A stretch of 64,000 nt of DNA from DATBGO01 sp963785765 (lineage in GTDB: Bacteria; Actinomycetota; Actinomycetes; Streptosporangiales; Streptosporangiaceae), in NCBI GenBank assembly GCA_963785765.1, contig CAWAWM010000008.1, positions 434,001-498,000 on the forward strand, written 5' to 3'. Under the pieces are notes generated by a model. It saw only the letters and a list, made by a program, of their open reading frames with translations, was not told where the DNA came from and searched no databases. Of the stretch, positions 17,299 through 23,745 are shown in pieces (within the stretch, counting starts at the first letter, position 1; every line of letters begins with the position of its first letter). The position numbers were made by a program, and so were the translations under genes.

Positions 17299-18092
17299 AG
17301 CGACACCCCCGCCACCGACAGGCCGAAGCTGGCTTCGATGAACGGGAAGTCGGTGAGGATGTCACCGGCGAACACCTCGTGGAACAGGACCAGGTTGTGA
17401 AAGGACGCCGAGCGGGGGCGGCACCGGGCGATCTGCCCGTCCTGCACGGCGACGTCGTAGAGCACCTCGCCCTGCGGCGCCTCGGCCCAGCCGGTCGCCC
17501 GGCCGCTGCTGACCTCGCACGGCGCCCGCAGCGGGCCCTCACTCACCTCGGCCAGCTCGTCGGCGGCCTGGCGCAGCAGGTGGAACGACTGGCGTACCTC
17601 GTCCCAGCGGACCTGGAGCCTGGCCAGCGCATCGCCGTCGGTGTGCGGACGCAGCCCGGTCAGGCCCAGTGACGGATAGGCGTCATAGGGGCGGCTCAGC
17701 CGGGCGTCGTCGCTGAACCCGGATGCCTTGCCGATCGGGCCGAGGGCGCCGTGCTGGCGGGCCCGTTCCGGGCGCAGCGGCCCGGTGCGCCGGAGCCGGT
17801 CCAGAAACGACGCGGTGCCCATGAGGACCCGTGCGTCGGCGGTGATCGACCGCTCCAGCCGGCCGATCTCGGCGCGGAACTCGGCTAGGCCCAGCTGCGG
17901 CAGGGCCCGCACGCCGCCGGGCACGACGACGCCGCGGCCGAACCTGCTTCCGCACATCCGGCTGACCAGCCTGGCAATCCGTTCCTTGGCCACGCCGAAC
18001 CTGGCGGTGGCCACCGCCAGGCCCCCGGCGTCAGCCAGCCGGACAGCGGCGTCCAGGTGCGCGGCCAGCCGCTCAAGCTCGGCGTGCAGCAC
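17295..18092 (-). CDS. hydrogenase-4/NuoD-like large subunit, C-terminal fragment (frameshifted)
   Basis: Continuation of the large subunit in a different frame. Homology already begins upstream of the nominal GTG at 18092, with QRALAGLVRVLHAELERLAAHLD. It contains the NuoD-like helices and ends DFPFIEASFGLSVAGVSL. Real [NiFe] hydrogenases have a DPCxxC pair in this last segment; here the FPxIxxSFxLSxxG form, known from energy-converting-hydrogenase-related (Ehr) complexes, replaces it. Its stop overlaps the next start as ATGA. Unless a frameshift is corrected during translation or is a sequencing error, this part is not made in fusion with the N-terminus. Confidence 0.8.
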   Translation of the reverse strand: MLHAELERLAAHLDAAVRLADAGGLAVATARFGVAKERIARLVSRMCGSRFGRGVVVPGGVRALPQLGLAEFRAEIGRLERSITADARVLMGTASFLDRLRRTGPLRPERARQHGALGPIGKASGFSDDARLSRPYDAYPSLGLTGLRPHTDGDALARLQVRWDEVRQSFHLLRQAADELAEVSEGPLRAPCEVSSGRATGWAEAPQGEVLYDVAVQDGQIARCRPRSASFHNLVLFHEVFAGDILTDFPFIEASFGLSVAGVSL

Positions 18093-18820
18093 CCGGACCA
18101 GGCCGGCCAGGGCACGCTGATCCCGGCGAGGCGTTCCAGCGCGTGGCAGTAGGCCAGGGCATGCGCCACCGACGCGACCCCTTCGGTCCGTTCGGCGAGC
18201 AGCACGCCGTCGGCCGCGGGCAGCTGCTCGAATCGCTTCTCGATGCCGCGGTGCTTGTAGAACACCCGCATGTTCAAGTGCGCGATGTCCTCGCCTGGCG
18301 TCTCGACCAGGTACTCGATCGACTCCATCACCCCGGACCTGACCGGGCCGTGCGGGATCGTGAACAGGCCAGGACCCATCACGTGCCGGGGAATCGAGTG
18401 CTCGTCCGGCCAGATCCCGGGCGGCGCCGGGCCGGGCGCGCCTGGCTGCGGTCGCGGCGCGTGCTCGTCGAGCAGCGGCAGGATCAGCGGTTCCAGCCGG
18501 GGGTGCCCCTCAGGGATGATCCCGAACAGGTCGTGGATCTCCCGCTCATACCAGAACGCGGCGTCGAGCGCTGAGCTGAGCGCCGGGTAGGAACCGGCGC
18601 CTGGCGGCAGGACGGCCTCCCAGGTGGCGACCCGGCCCAGGCCCGCCACATGGGCCGACAGGGCCAGCCCGGCTGGGTGCCGGGTCGCCATCAGCCCGGC
18701 GAACCTGGCGCCGCCGGCCACCTCGCTGGCCACCAGGTCCCACAGCTCGGGCACGCTCGCCGCCAGCGTGCCCGCGCCCGGAGTGCCGGACACGCTCGCT
18801 GCGCCGGCCCCCGCGTTCAT
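17885..18820 (-). CDS. hydrogenase-4/NuoC-NuoD-like large subunit, N-terminal fragment (frameshifted)
   Basis: Start ATG overlaps the preceding stop as ATGA. Residues about 15-135 are the NuoC-like domain (FWYEREIHDLFGIIPEGHPRL), then the NuoD-like part begins (GPVRSGVMESIEYLVETPGEDI, KHRGIEKRFEQL). The first Ni-binding motif is gone: ERVCGICS of hydrogenases is ERTEGVAS. Homology stops at LERLAGI near 18120; the frame then runs on into unrelated residues to 17885. The correct continuation QRALAGLVRVL is in another frame. The family reads LAGIxVPxRAxxLRVL here, so about 10 nt (I-x-V-P) seem lost. Same layout as HycE of mycobacteria. Confidence 0.8.
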   Translation of the reverse strand: MNAGAGAASVSGTPGAGTLAASVPELWDLVASEVAGGARFAGLMATRHPAGLALSAHVAGLGRVATWEAVLPPGAGSYPALSSALDAAFWYEREIHDLFGIIPEGHPRLEPLILPLLDEHAPRPQPGAPGPAPPGIWPDEHSIPRHVMGPGLFTIPHGPVRSGVMESIEYLVETPGEDIAHLNMRVFYKHRGIEKRFEQLPAADGVLLAERTEGVASVAHALAYCHALERLAGISVPWPAWSGCCTPSLSGWPRTWTPLSGWLTPGAWRWPPPGSAWPRNGLPGWSAGCAEAGSAAASSCPAACGPCRSWA

Positions 18821-20406
18821 GCCTGCCCCCGGAGCACGGCGACGGCCCGGTCCAGCAGCCCGGTAAGCTCGCCGGGCGGATGCAGCCCGAGCACCAGCAG
18901 TGCCACCAGCCCGGCCAGGACCGGGACCACCATCCAGACGCTCGGCTCGCCCCTGGTCAGCTGGCCCGCCGGAGTGCCACTGGCCGGAGTGCCGCTAGCC
19001 GGAGTGCCGCTGGCCGGAGTGCTGGGCGCTGGGTCACCGCCGGTTATGCCGCTCGGCGCGTCGGCTGCTAGCCCGGCCCGCACCGTCACCGGCGGGCGGG
19101 GCGTCAGCAGCATCCGGTTGGCGGTGACCGACAGGCCCAGGAAGGCGACGGTGACCAGCACCACCAGGATGACCGCGGCGGTGTTGTCCGAGGCGGCCAG
19201 GCCGCCGGTCACGATCTCGAACTCGCTGCGGAAGATCCCGAACGGAGGCAGCGCCGACAGGGCCAGGATCGCGGCCAGGAACAGCGGCCCGCTCCACGGC
19301 AGCAGGTCGAGACCCCCGGTGACCGATGAGATCCGCTTGCTGCCGAACTTGCGGACCAGGACCCCGGCGCCCATGAACGCATTGCCCTTCGCCGCGGCAT
19401 GCGCCAGCACGTGCAGCAGGACCCCGGCCAGCGCGATGGGGACGCCGAAACTGACCCCGATGGCCAGGATGCCCATGTGCTCCACGCTGGAGTAGGCGAG
19501 CAGCCGTTTATAGTCCCGCTGGTCCAGCAGGTACAGCGCGGCGAGCAGCAGCGACGCCACCCCGAACACCAGCAGGACGTCCCGCGGGAACCGCGGGCCC
19601 AGTGCCGCCACCGCGATCTGGTAGTACCGCAGGATCGCATAGAAGCTGACCGCCAGCAGCGAGCCCGACAGCAGCGCCGAGACGGGCGTCGGCGCCTCCG
19701 AATGCGCGTCAGGCAGCCAGGTGTGTACCGGGAACAGCCCGACCTTGGTACCGAAGCCCAGCACCGCGAGCACGAACGCCAGCCGTACCGCGGTGTGCGG
19801 CAGCCGGCCTGCCACGTGCAGCAACGGGCTGAAGGCCAGGCTGTAGGACTGCCCGAGCACGTGCGCGCCCGCGTAGTAGGCGAAGATCGTCCCCAGCAGC
19901 GCGATGGCCAGCCCGGCCGACGCGAGCAGCACGTACTTCCACGCCGCCTCGGCGGCGCCGTCGGTTCCCTCCAGGGCGACCAGCAGCGCCGAGACGATCG
20001 TGGTCACCTCGATGGCGATCCACAGCAGCGCCAGGTTGCTCATCATCGGTGCGGCCAGCATGGACCAGGCGAACAGGTTGAGGCCGATCCAGAACCTGCG
20101 CGCGTAGAGCTTGTCTGCGGCGGCGTGCGGGCCGGCCGGGCGCAGGTAGCCGATCGAGTACACCGCGACGCACGCATAAAGGAAGCCGGTGGCCAGCAGG
20201 AACACCACGCTGAGGGCGTCGATGCGGACCAGGCCGAGCCAGCGCACCTGTCCCCGGGACGCGGCCGGGATGAGCGCGATCACCAGGCCGAAGCTGGCGA
20301 TCCCCGCCGCGGCGGTGACCGCACCGGCCGCCGGCCCGGGCAGCCAGAGCGCGGCGATCGCGGCGGCCACCGGGACGATGAGCAGGGCGAGGACGATGAC
20401 AGTCAC
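18817..20406 (-). CDS. hydrogenase-4 subunit F / NuoM-like proton-translocating membrane subunit
   Basis: 529 residues from GTG at 20406, 4 nt after the HyfE-like stop. Antiporter-like family with WIAIEVTTIVSALLVALEG (helix-5 Glu), LGFGTKVGLFPVHTWLPDAHSEAP (helix-7 Lys), YSSVEHMGILAIG and HVLAHAAAKGNAF (helix-8 Lys), so the proton-pumping residues are intact. This is the counterpart of HyfF and mycobacterial HycQ. A TPASG repeat insertion precedes the last helix pair. Unlike the peripheral subunits of the same operon it shows no sign of decay. Confidence 0.88.
   Translation of the reverse strand: MTVIVLALLIVPVAAAIAALWLPGPAAGAVTAAAGIASFGLVIALIPAASRGQVRWLGLVRIDALSVVFLLATGFLYACVAVYSIGYLRPAGPHAAADKLYARRFWIGLNLFAWSMLAAPMMSNLALLWIAIEVTTIVSALLVALEGTDGAAEAAWKYVLLASAGLAIALLGTIFAYYAGAHVLGQSYSLAFSPLLHVAGRLPHTAVRLAFVLAVLGFGTKVGLFPVHTWLPDAHSEAPTPVSALLSGSLLAVSFYAILRYYQIAVAALGPRFPRDVLLVFGVASLLLAALYLLDQRDYKRLLAYSSVEHMGILAIGVSFGVPIALAGVLLHVLAHAAAKGNAFMGAGVLVRKFGSKRISSVTGGLDLLPWSGPLFLAAILALSALPPFGIFRSEFEIVTGGLAASDNTAAVILVVLVTVAFLGLSVTANRMLLTPRPPVTVRAGLAADAPSGITGGDPAPSTPASGTPASGTPASGTPAGQLTRGEPSVWMVVPVLAGLVALLVLGLHPPGELTGLLDRAVAVLRGQA
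18969..19022. repeat. 15-nt tandem repeat, about 3.5 units
   Basis: CCGGAGTGCCGCTGG units encode the TPASG pentapeptides near the C-terminus of the HyfF-like subunit. Confidence 0.85.
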
Positions 20407-20409
20407 GGC

Positions 20410-21117
20410 TCAGCCCCGCAGTCCGGTCAGTTCGGCTGTGGACAGCGACTCGGCCCGGCCGTGGTGCATGCGGATCAGCAGCCCGACCACGACCACCGCC
20501 AGCAGCAGGTCGACCAGCAGGGCCAGCTCCAGGATGAGCGGCAGGCTGGCCGCCACCACCAGGGCCGCCAGCGAGATCCCGTTCTCCAGCGAGAACAGCC
20601 CGATCGCCTGGGAGGCGACATCCTGGCGGTGGATCATGAGGACGAAGGCGACCAGCACCACCGAGACCGAGACCGACAGCGCCGTGACCGGCGCCCCGCT
20701 GCCGCTGACCGGCAGGGCGGCGGCGGCGAAGAATCCGAACGCGGCGACGATGATCGCGATCAGCACGGTGCTGGCCAGCCCGAGGCCCCCGCTGCCAGAA
20801 ATGTCGCCGTCGGCCGCCGCGTCGCCCGCCGGGTCGTCGGCCGGCCCGGCCCCGCTGACCAGGCGCCGGAGCACCAGCGGAATCGCCACCACCTTGAGCG
20901 CGGCGGCCAGCACCGCCAGCACGTAGAGCTCCGGCAGGTGGCGGGCAGCGCCCACGATCACGGCCAGCACCGAGATCAGCCCGGACTGTGCCGCGTACAG
21001 GCGGATCTGATCGCGCAGCAGCGCCTGCCTGAACATGCCGAACTCGACCAGCAGGATCAGCACCGCTATGACGTTTGCCCCGCCGGTATAGACGCCTGGC
21101 GCCTGGCCGGGATCCAT
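20410..21117 (-). CDS. hydrogenase-4 subunit E-like membrane protein
   Basis: 235 residues beginning MDPGQAPGVYTGGANVIAV, its ATG overlapping the previous stop by one base (TGATG). Hydrophobic throughout, with NuoK-like helices at the end (FSLENGISLAALVVAASLPLILELALLVDLL and a carboxylate inside the membrane), the hallmark of HyfE/HycP. In complex I the equivalent glutamates carry protons. The charged loop DDPAGDAAADGDISG in the middle is expected to be exposed. The frame is open far upstream of this start, but that extension is an out-of-frame shadow of the HyfC gene. Confidence 0.85.
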   Translation of the reverse strand: MDPGQAPGVYTGGANVIAVLILLVEFGMFRQALLRDQIRLYAAQSGLISVLAVIVGAARHLPELYVLAVLAAALKVVAIPLVLRRLVSGAGPADDPAGDAAADGDISGSGGLGLASTVLIAIIVAAFGFFAAAALPVSGSGAPVTALSVSVSVVLVAFVLMIHRQDVASQAIGLFSLENGISLAALVVAASLPLILELALLVDLLLAVVVVGLLIRMHHGRAESLSTAELTGLRG

Positions 21118-22091
21118 CAGCCACCCCCGAGATAGAGCGTGAACACGCCGAGCACGGCGAGCAGGAACGCGGCCGCCGCGAACTCGGTGATCTTGAACAG
21201 CCTGAGCTTGGCGAACGAGTTGTCGATGACGGCGATCACGCCCCCCAGCACGCAGGCCTTGGCGGGCAGCGCCACCATGGCGACTAGGACAGCCCAGGTC
21301 TGCTGCGTCTGGGCGAGTCCCCACGGCGCCAGGAATACGTTGATCAGGATCGTGTAGAGGATCAGCTGCTTGGCCGCCGACCCCCATTTCAGCAGCGCGA
21401 AGTAGGGGCCGGAGTGCTCGAAGGGCCGGGCCTCCTCGATCATCCCGAACTCGTTGGTGCCGGTATGCGTCTCCACCGGGATCCGGCTGGTCTCGTACAG
21501 GATGACCATGAACAGGGCCGCGGCGGCCAGCACATGCGCCGGCCTGATGATCTGCCCCGCCGAGGACCTGACGGTGGCGGCCAGCGCGTACGGCAGATCG
21601 GTCCCGGTGATCAGCGCGACCGTGAAGACCACGAACAGCACGACCGGCTCGGTGATCGCCGCGAAGGTCTTGGCCCGGCTCGCCCCGAGCTGGGCGTAGG
21701 GGCTGCCGGTCTCCAGCGCCGCCACCGCCACCAGGAAGCTGGCCAGCGACAGGATGAACCCACCGCCCAGGATGTCGCCCATGTACCCCAGTGGCAGCGG
21801 GTAGCTGGTCAGCACCGGGATCAGCAGCGGCACGGTCAGGTAGCAGGTGAACGCGGCCAGCGGTGCGGCCAGGAAGACCCAGCTCGCGCCCTCGGGCGCG
21901 AGCGCTTCCTTGCGGAACAGCTTGGCGAGGTCGAAGTAGGGCTGCAGCACCCGCGGGCCCCGGCGGCCCTGCAGCCGTGCCTCCACCCGCGAGATCACCC
22001 CGGACACCCACGGTGCCGCGGCGGCGATGGTTACGACCTGCAGGAACTGGATCAGCGGGATCGGCAGCAAGGTCCTCACGCAGTGATCCAC
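21117..22091 (-). CDS. hydrogenase-4 subunit C / NuoH-like membrane anchor
   Basis: About 324 residues with eight or so helices. NuoH-family landmarks are RRGPRVLQPYFDLAKLFRKE, GASRAKTFAAITEP, ETSRIPVETHTGTNEFGMIEE and EHSGPYFALLKWGSAAKQ, i.e. the quinone-proximal loops and the E-channel carboxylates. It is the first structural gene of the operon. Start is uncertain: GTG at 22091 lacks a good leader, and GTG at 22079 would overlap a short upstream frame as GTGA. Counterpart of mycobacterial HycD. Confidence 0.88.
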   Translation of the reverse strand: MDHCVRTLLPIPLIQFLQVVTIAAAAPWVSGVISRVEARLQGRRGPRVLQPYFDLAKLFRKEALAPEGASWVFLAAPLAAFTCYLTVPLLIPVLTSYPLPLGYMGDILGGGFILSLASFLVAVAALETGSPYAQLGASRAKTFAAITEPVVLFVVFTVALITGTDLPYALAATVRSSAGQIIRPAHVLAAAALFMVILYETSRIPVETHTGTNEFGMIEEARPFEHSGPYFALLKWGSAAKQLILYTILINVFLAPWGLAQTQQTWAVLVAMVALPAKACVLGGVIAVIDNSFAKLRLFKITEFAAAAFLLAVLGVFTLYLGGG

Positions 22092-22111
22092 GCGCCGTAG
22101 CGGGCACCCAC
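22076..22111 (-). CDS. possible 11-codon leader peptide of the hydrogenase-like operon
   Basis: A very strong GGAGGAGG lies 8 nt before a GTG that opens an 11-codon frame, MGARYGAWITA, whose TGA overlaps the GTG at 22079 in the HyfC-like frame. Such coupling would deliver ribosomes to the operon start. No regulatory codon run is visible, so attenuation is not claimed; it may only explain how hyfC-like translation is initiated. Confidence 0.3.
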   Translation of the reverse strand: MGARYGAWITA

Positions 22112-22337
22112 GATGATGGCCTCCTCCACACCCAGAACATACTCAGGGAGTAGAAGCCATCAGCGGGACCATCCCGCGGTTTGGGCGAGCTTCATCGCCA
22201 GCCGTCATTGTGGCCGATGCAGCCGCCCGGCCGCAATTCGGGGGCCGGTCGACCGGCGGTAACACGTAAAATGCCCGTTAGCTCACGGGTGGTCACGCCC
22301 GCGCCGGTCCCGTCCGAGGCCCCGGAGAGGAGAGATC

Positions 22338-22805
22338 GTGGCGCAGACGCCGATGTCGCCGTCCCCGCGGATCAGGTTCCGCACCACCATCCGCCAGACC
22401 GGCAAGAACACCACCGGCATCGAGGTGCCCGCCGAGCTCGTTGCGCAGCTCGGGACGGGCAAGCGGCCCGCCGTCAGCGTCACGATCAATAGGCACACCT
22501 ACCGCAGTACGGTGGCCACGATGGGCGGGGCATTCATGGTGTCGCTCAGCGCGGAGAACCGTGCGCAGGCCGGAGTGGCCGGGGGTGACGAGGCAGACAT
22601 CGAGCTTGAGCTGGACACCAGCCCTCGCGAGGTGACGGTCCCGCCCGACCTCGCCGAGGCTCTCGACCGGGATCCGGCCGCGAAGAAGCGCTTCGGCGGT
22701 TTGTCGTACTCTCAGCGGCGGACCCATGTCCTGTCCGTCGAGGGCGCCAAGACAACCGAGACCCGCAGCAGGCGGATCGCCAAGGTGATCAGCGCGCTGC
22801 AGTGA
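22338..22805 (+). CDS. DUF1905 / YdeI (OmpD-associated) family protein
   Basis: 155 residues from GTG at 22338, preceded by GAGAGGAGAG. N-terminal half RFRTTIRQTGKNTTGIEVPAELVAQLG and HTYRSTVATMGGAFMVSLSAENR is the small DUF1905 beta-barrel. The C-terminal half VPPDLAEALDRDPAAKKRFGGLSYSQRRTHVLSVEGAKTTETRSRRIAKVI is the YdeI-type helical domain. Family members are linked to bacteriocin tolerance in enterobacteria, but function in actinobacteria is unknown. It stands divergent from the hydrogenase-like operon, with no clear operator between. Confidence 0.85.
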   Translation: MAQTPMSPSPRIRFRTTIRQTGKNTTGIEVPAELVAQLGTGKRPAVSVTINRHTYRSTVATMGGAFMVSLSAENRAQAGVAGGDEADIELELDTSPREVTVPPDLAEALDRDPAAKKRFGGLSYSQRRTHVLSVEGAKTTETRSRRIAKVISALQ

Positions 22806-22830
22806 GGCGCCAGAGCCTTATCGTAGAAGC

Positions 22831-23127
22831 GTGAATGTCGACGTCAGCGGGGCCGCCGCCGATTTCATCGCGAAACATGGTGGCCAGCTGTGGGTCTGGG
22901 CCGCCCATCCGCGGATATGCTGCGCCGGTAGTCCGGCGTGGATGCACGCGGCGACGCGAGCCCCGGCGGGCTTGTCCGGATTCATTCTGATTCCGGCGCC
23001 GGGCGTGCGGGTGCATTTCCGCCGGGTCGGCAACTGGCAGCCCGACACCCTGGAGATCAGCTTGCACGGTCGGCGCCGCCCCCGGGTCGAGGCCTACTGG
23101 GACGGCTGCCTGATGGTGATGGCTTAG
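22831..23127 (+). CDS. small conserved protein of unknown function
   Basis: 98 residues from a GTG 25 nt after the previous stop, probably same transcript. It reads VNVDVSGAAADFIAKHGG, a HesB/IscA-like beginning, then RICCAGSPAWMHAATRAP with adjacent cysteines, and ends RRPRVEAYWDGCLMVMA. Three cysteines overall could bind metal, but the IscA C-terminal CGC motif is absent. I know this sequence pattern from other actinobacteria without an assigned function. Metal handling is a guess. Confidence 0.7.
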   Translation: MNVDVSGAAADFIAKHGGQLWVWAAHPRICCAGSPAWMHAATRAPAGLSGFILIPAPGVRVHFRRVGNWQPDTLEISLHGRRRPRVEAYWDGCLMVMA

Positions 23128-23145
23128 CGCCTGCCAGGGCCTGGG

Positions 23146-23598
23146 TCAGCGCGGGGGCCCGGCCGCCTGGTTCGTCGCGACGTTGCGCTCGAGCCGGCTG
23201 AGCAGGTCGCCCAGGACGGCTACGTCCTCGTGGCTGATTCCGTCCCGTAGCCGCTGGTCGAACTCGACGGCCGCACCGCGCAGGCGGCCGAAGAGCGCCT
23301 CGCCCGCTTCGGTCAGCTCGACCAGGTGAACCCGGCGGTTCGACGGGTCGCGCCTGCGGGTGATGAGCCCCTGCGCATCCATCGCGTTCAGATGATGGGT
23401 GAGGGTCGCTTCCCGGATCCCGACGGCATCGGCCAGCGCCCGCTGGTTGTCCAGTTGCTGGCTCTTGAGCGAGATGAGCACCAGCCAGACCGGAAGCGAC
23501 CCGCCCGCCGTGGCCAGCGCGTCGTCGAAGGCCCGGCTCAGGGTCTTGGCCGTGCGGGCCAGCCGCAGGCCGATGGGCGGCTGCAGGGGCGGTGCCAT
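23146..23598 (-). CDS. MarR family transcriptional regulator
   Basis: 150 residues with the winged helix laid out normally: QRALADAVGIREATLTHHLNAMDAQGLITRRRDPSNRRVHLVELTEAGEALF (recognition helix and wing at about 55-105), followed by a long dimerisation helix. No cysteine sensor is obvious. The region upstream contains TAGTAAACTAACG, an AT-rich patch resembling a MarR half-site, so autoregulation is likely. Target genes are not evident; the SulP transporter lies upstream on the same strand. Confidence 0.88.
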   Translation of the reverse strand: MAPPLQPPIGLRLARTAKTLSRAFDDALATAGGSLPVWLVLISLKSQQLDNQRALADAVGIREATLTHHLNAMDAQGLITRRRDPSNRRVHLVELTEAGEALFGRLRGAAVEFDQRLRDGISHEDVAVLGDLLSRLERNVATNQAAGPPR

Positions 23599-23745
23599 AA
23601 GCCGAGCCTACCGTAGTAAACTAACGCTTTGACATCGAAGCCTCGATGGTGGGGGGCTCACGGTCGGGTGTGCCCCCGGTCAGGTAGTGCCCGGTCGGTT
23701 GCGTTGCGTCCAGGTCAGGCGGTGCCCGGGTCGGATGCGTCCGGG

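Noticed and set aside
20410..22140. A 576-codon minus-strand frame
   Set aside because: Its first 340 codons are an out-of-frame reading of the NuoH-like gene; only the part from 21117 is the HyfE-like protein.
9214..22337. DosR boxes upstream of the dormancy-like genes
   Set aside because: Read upstream regions of 9213, 13561, 14228 and 22091 for GGGACTTTNGTCCC-type sites and found none; GGTCCC...GGGACC at 13683 has inverted polarity and is better explained as a terminator.
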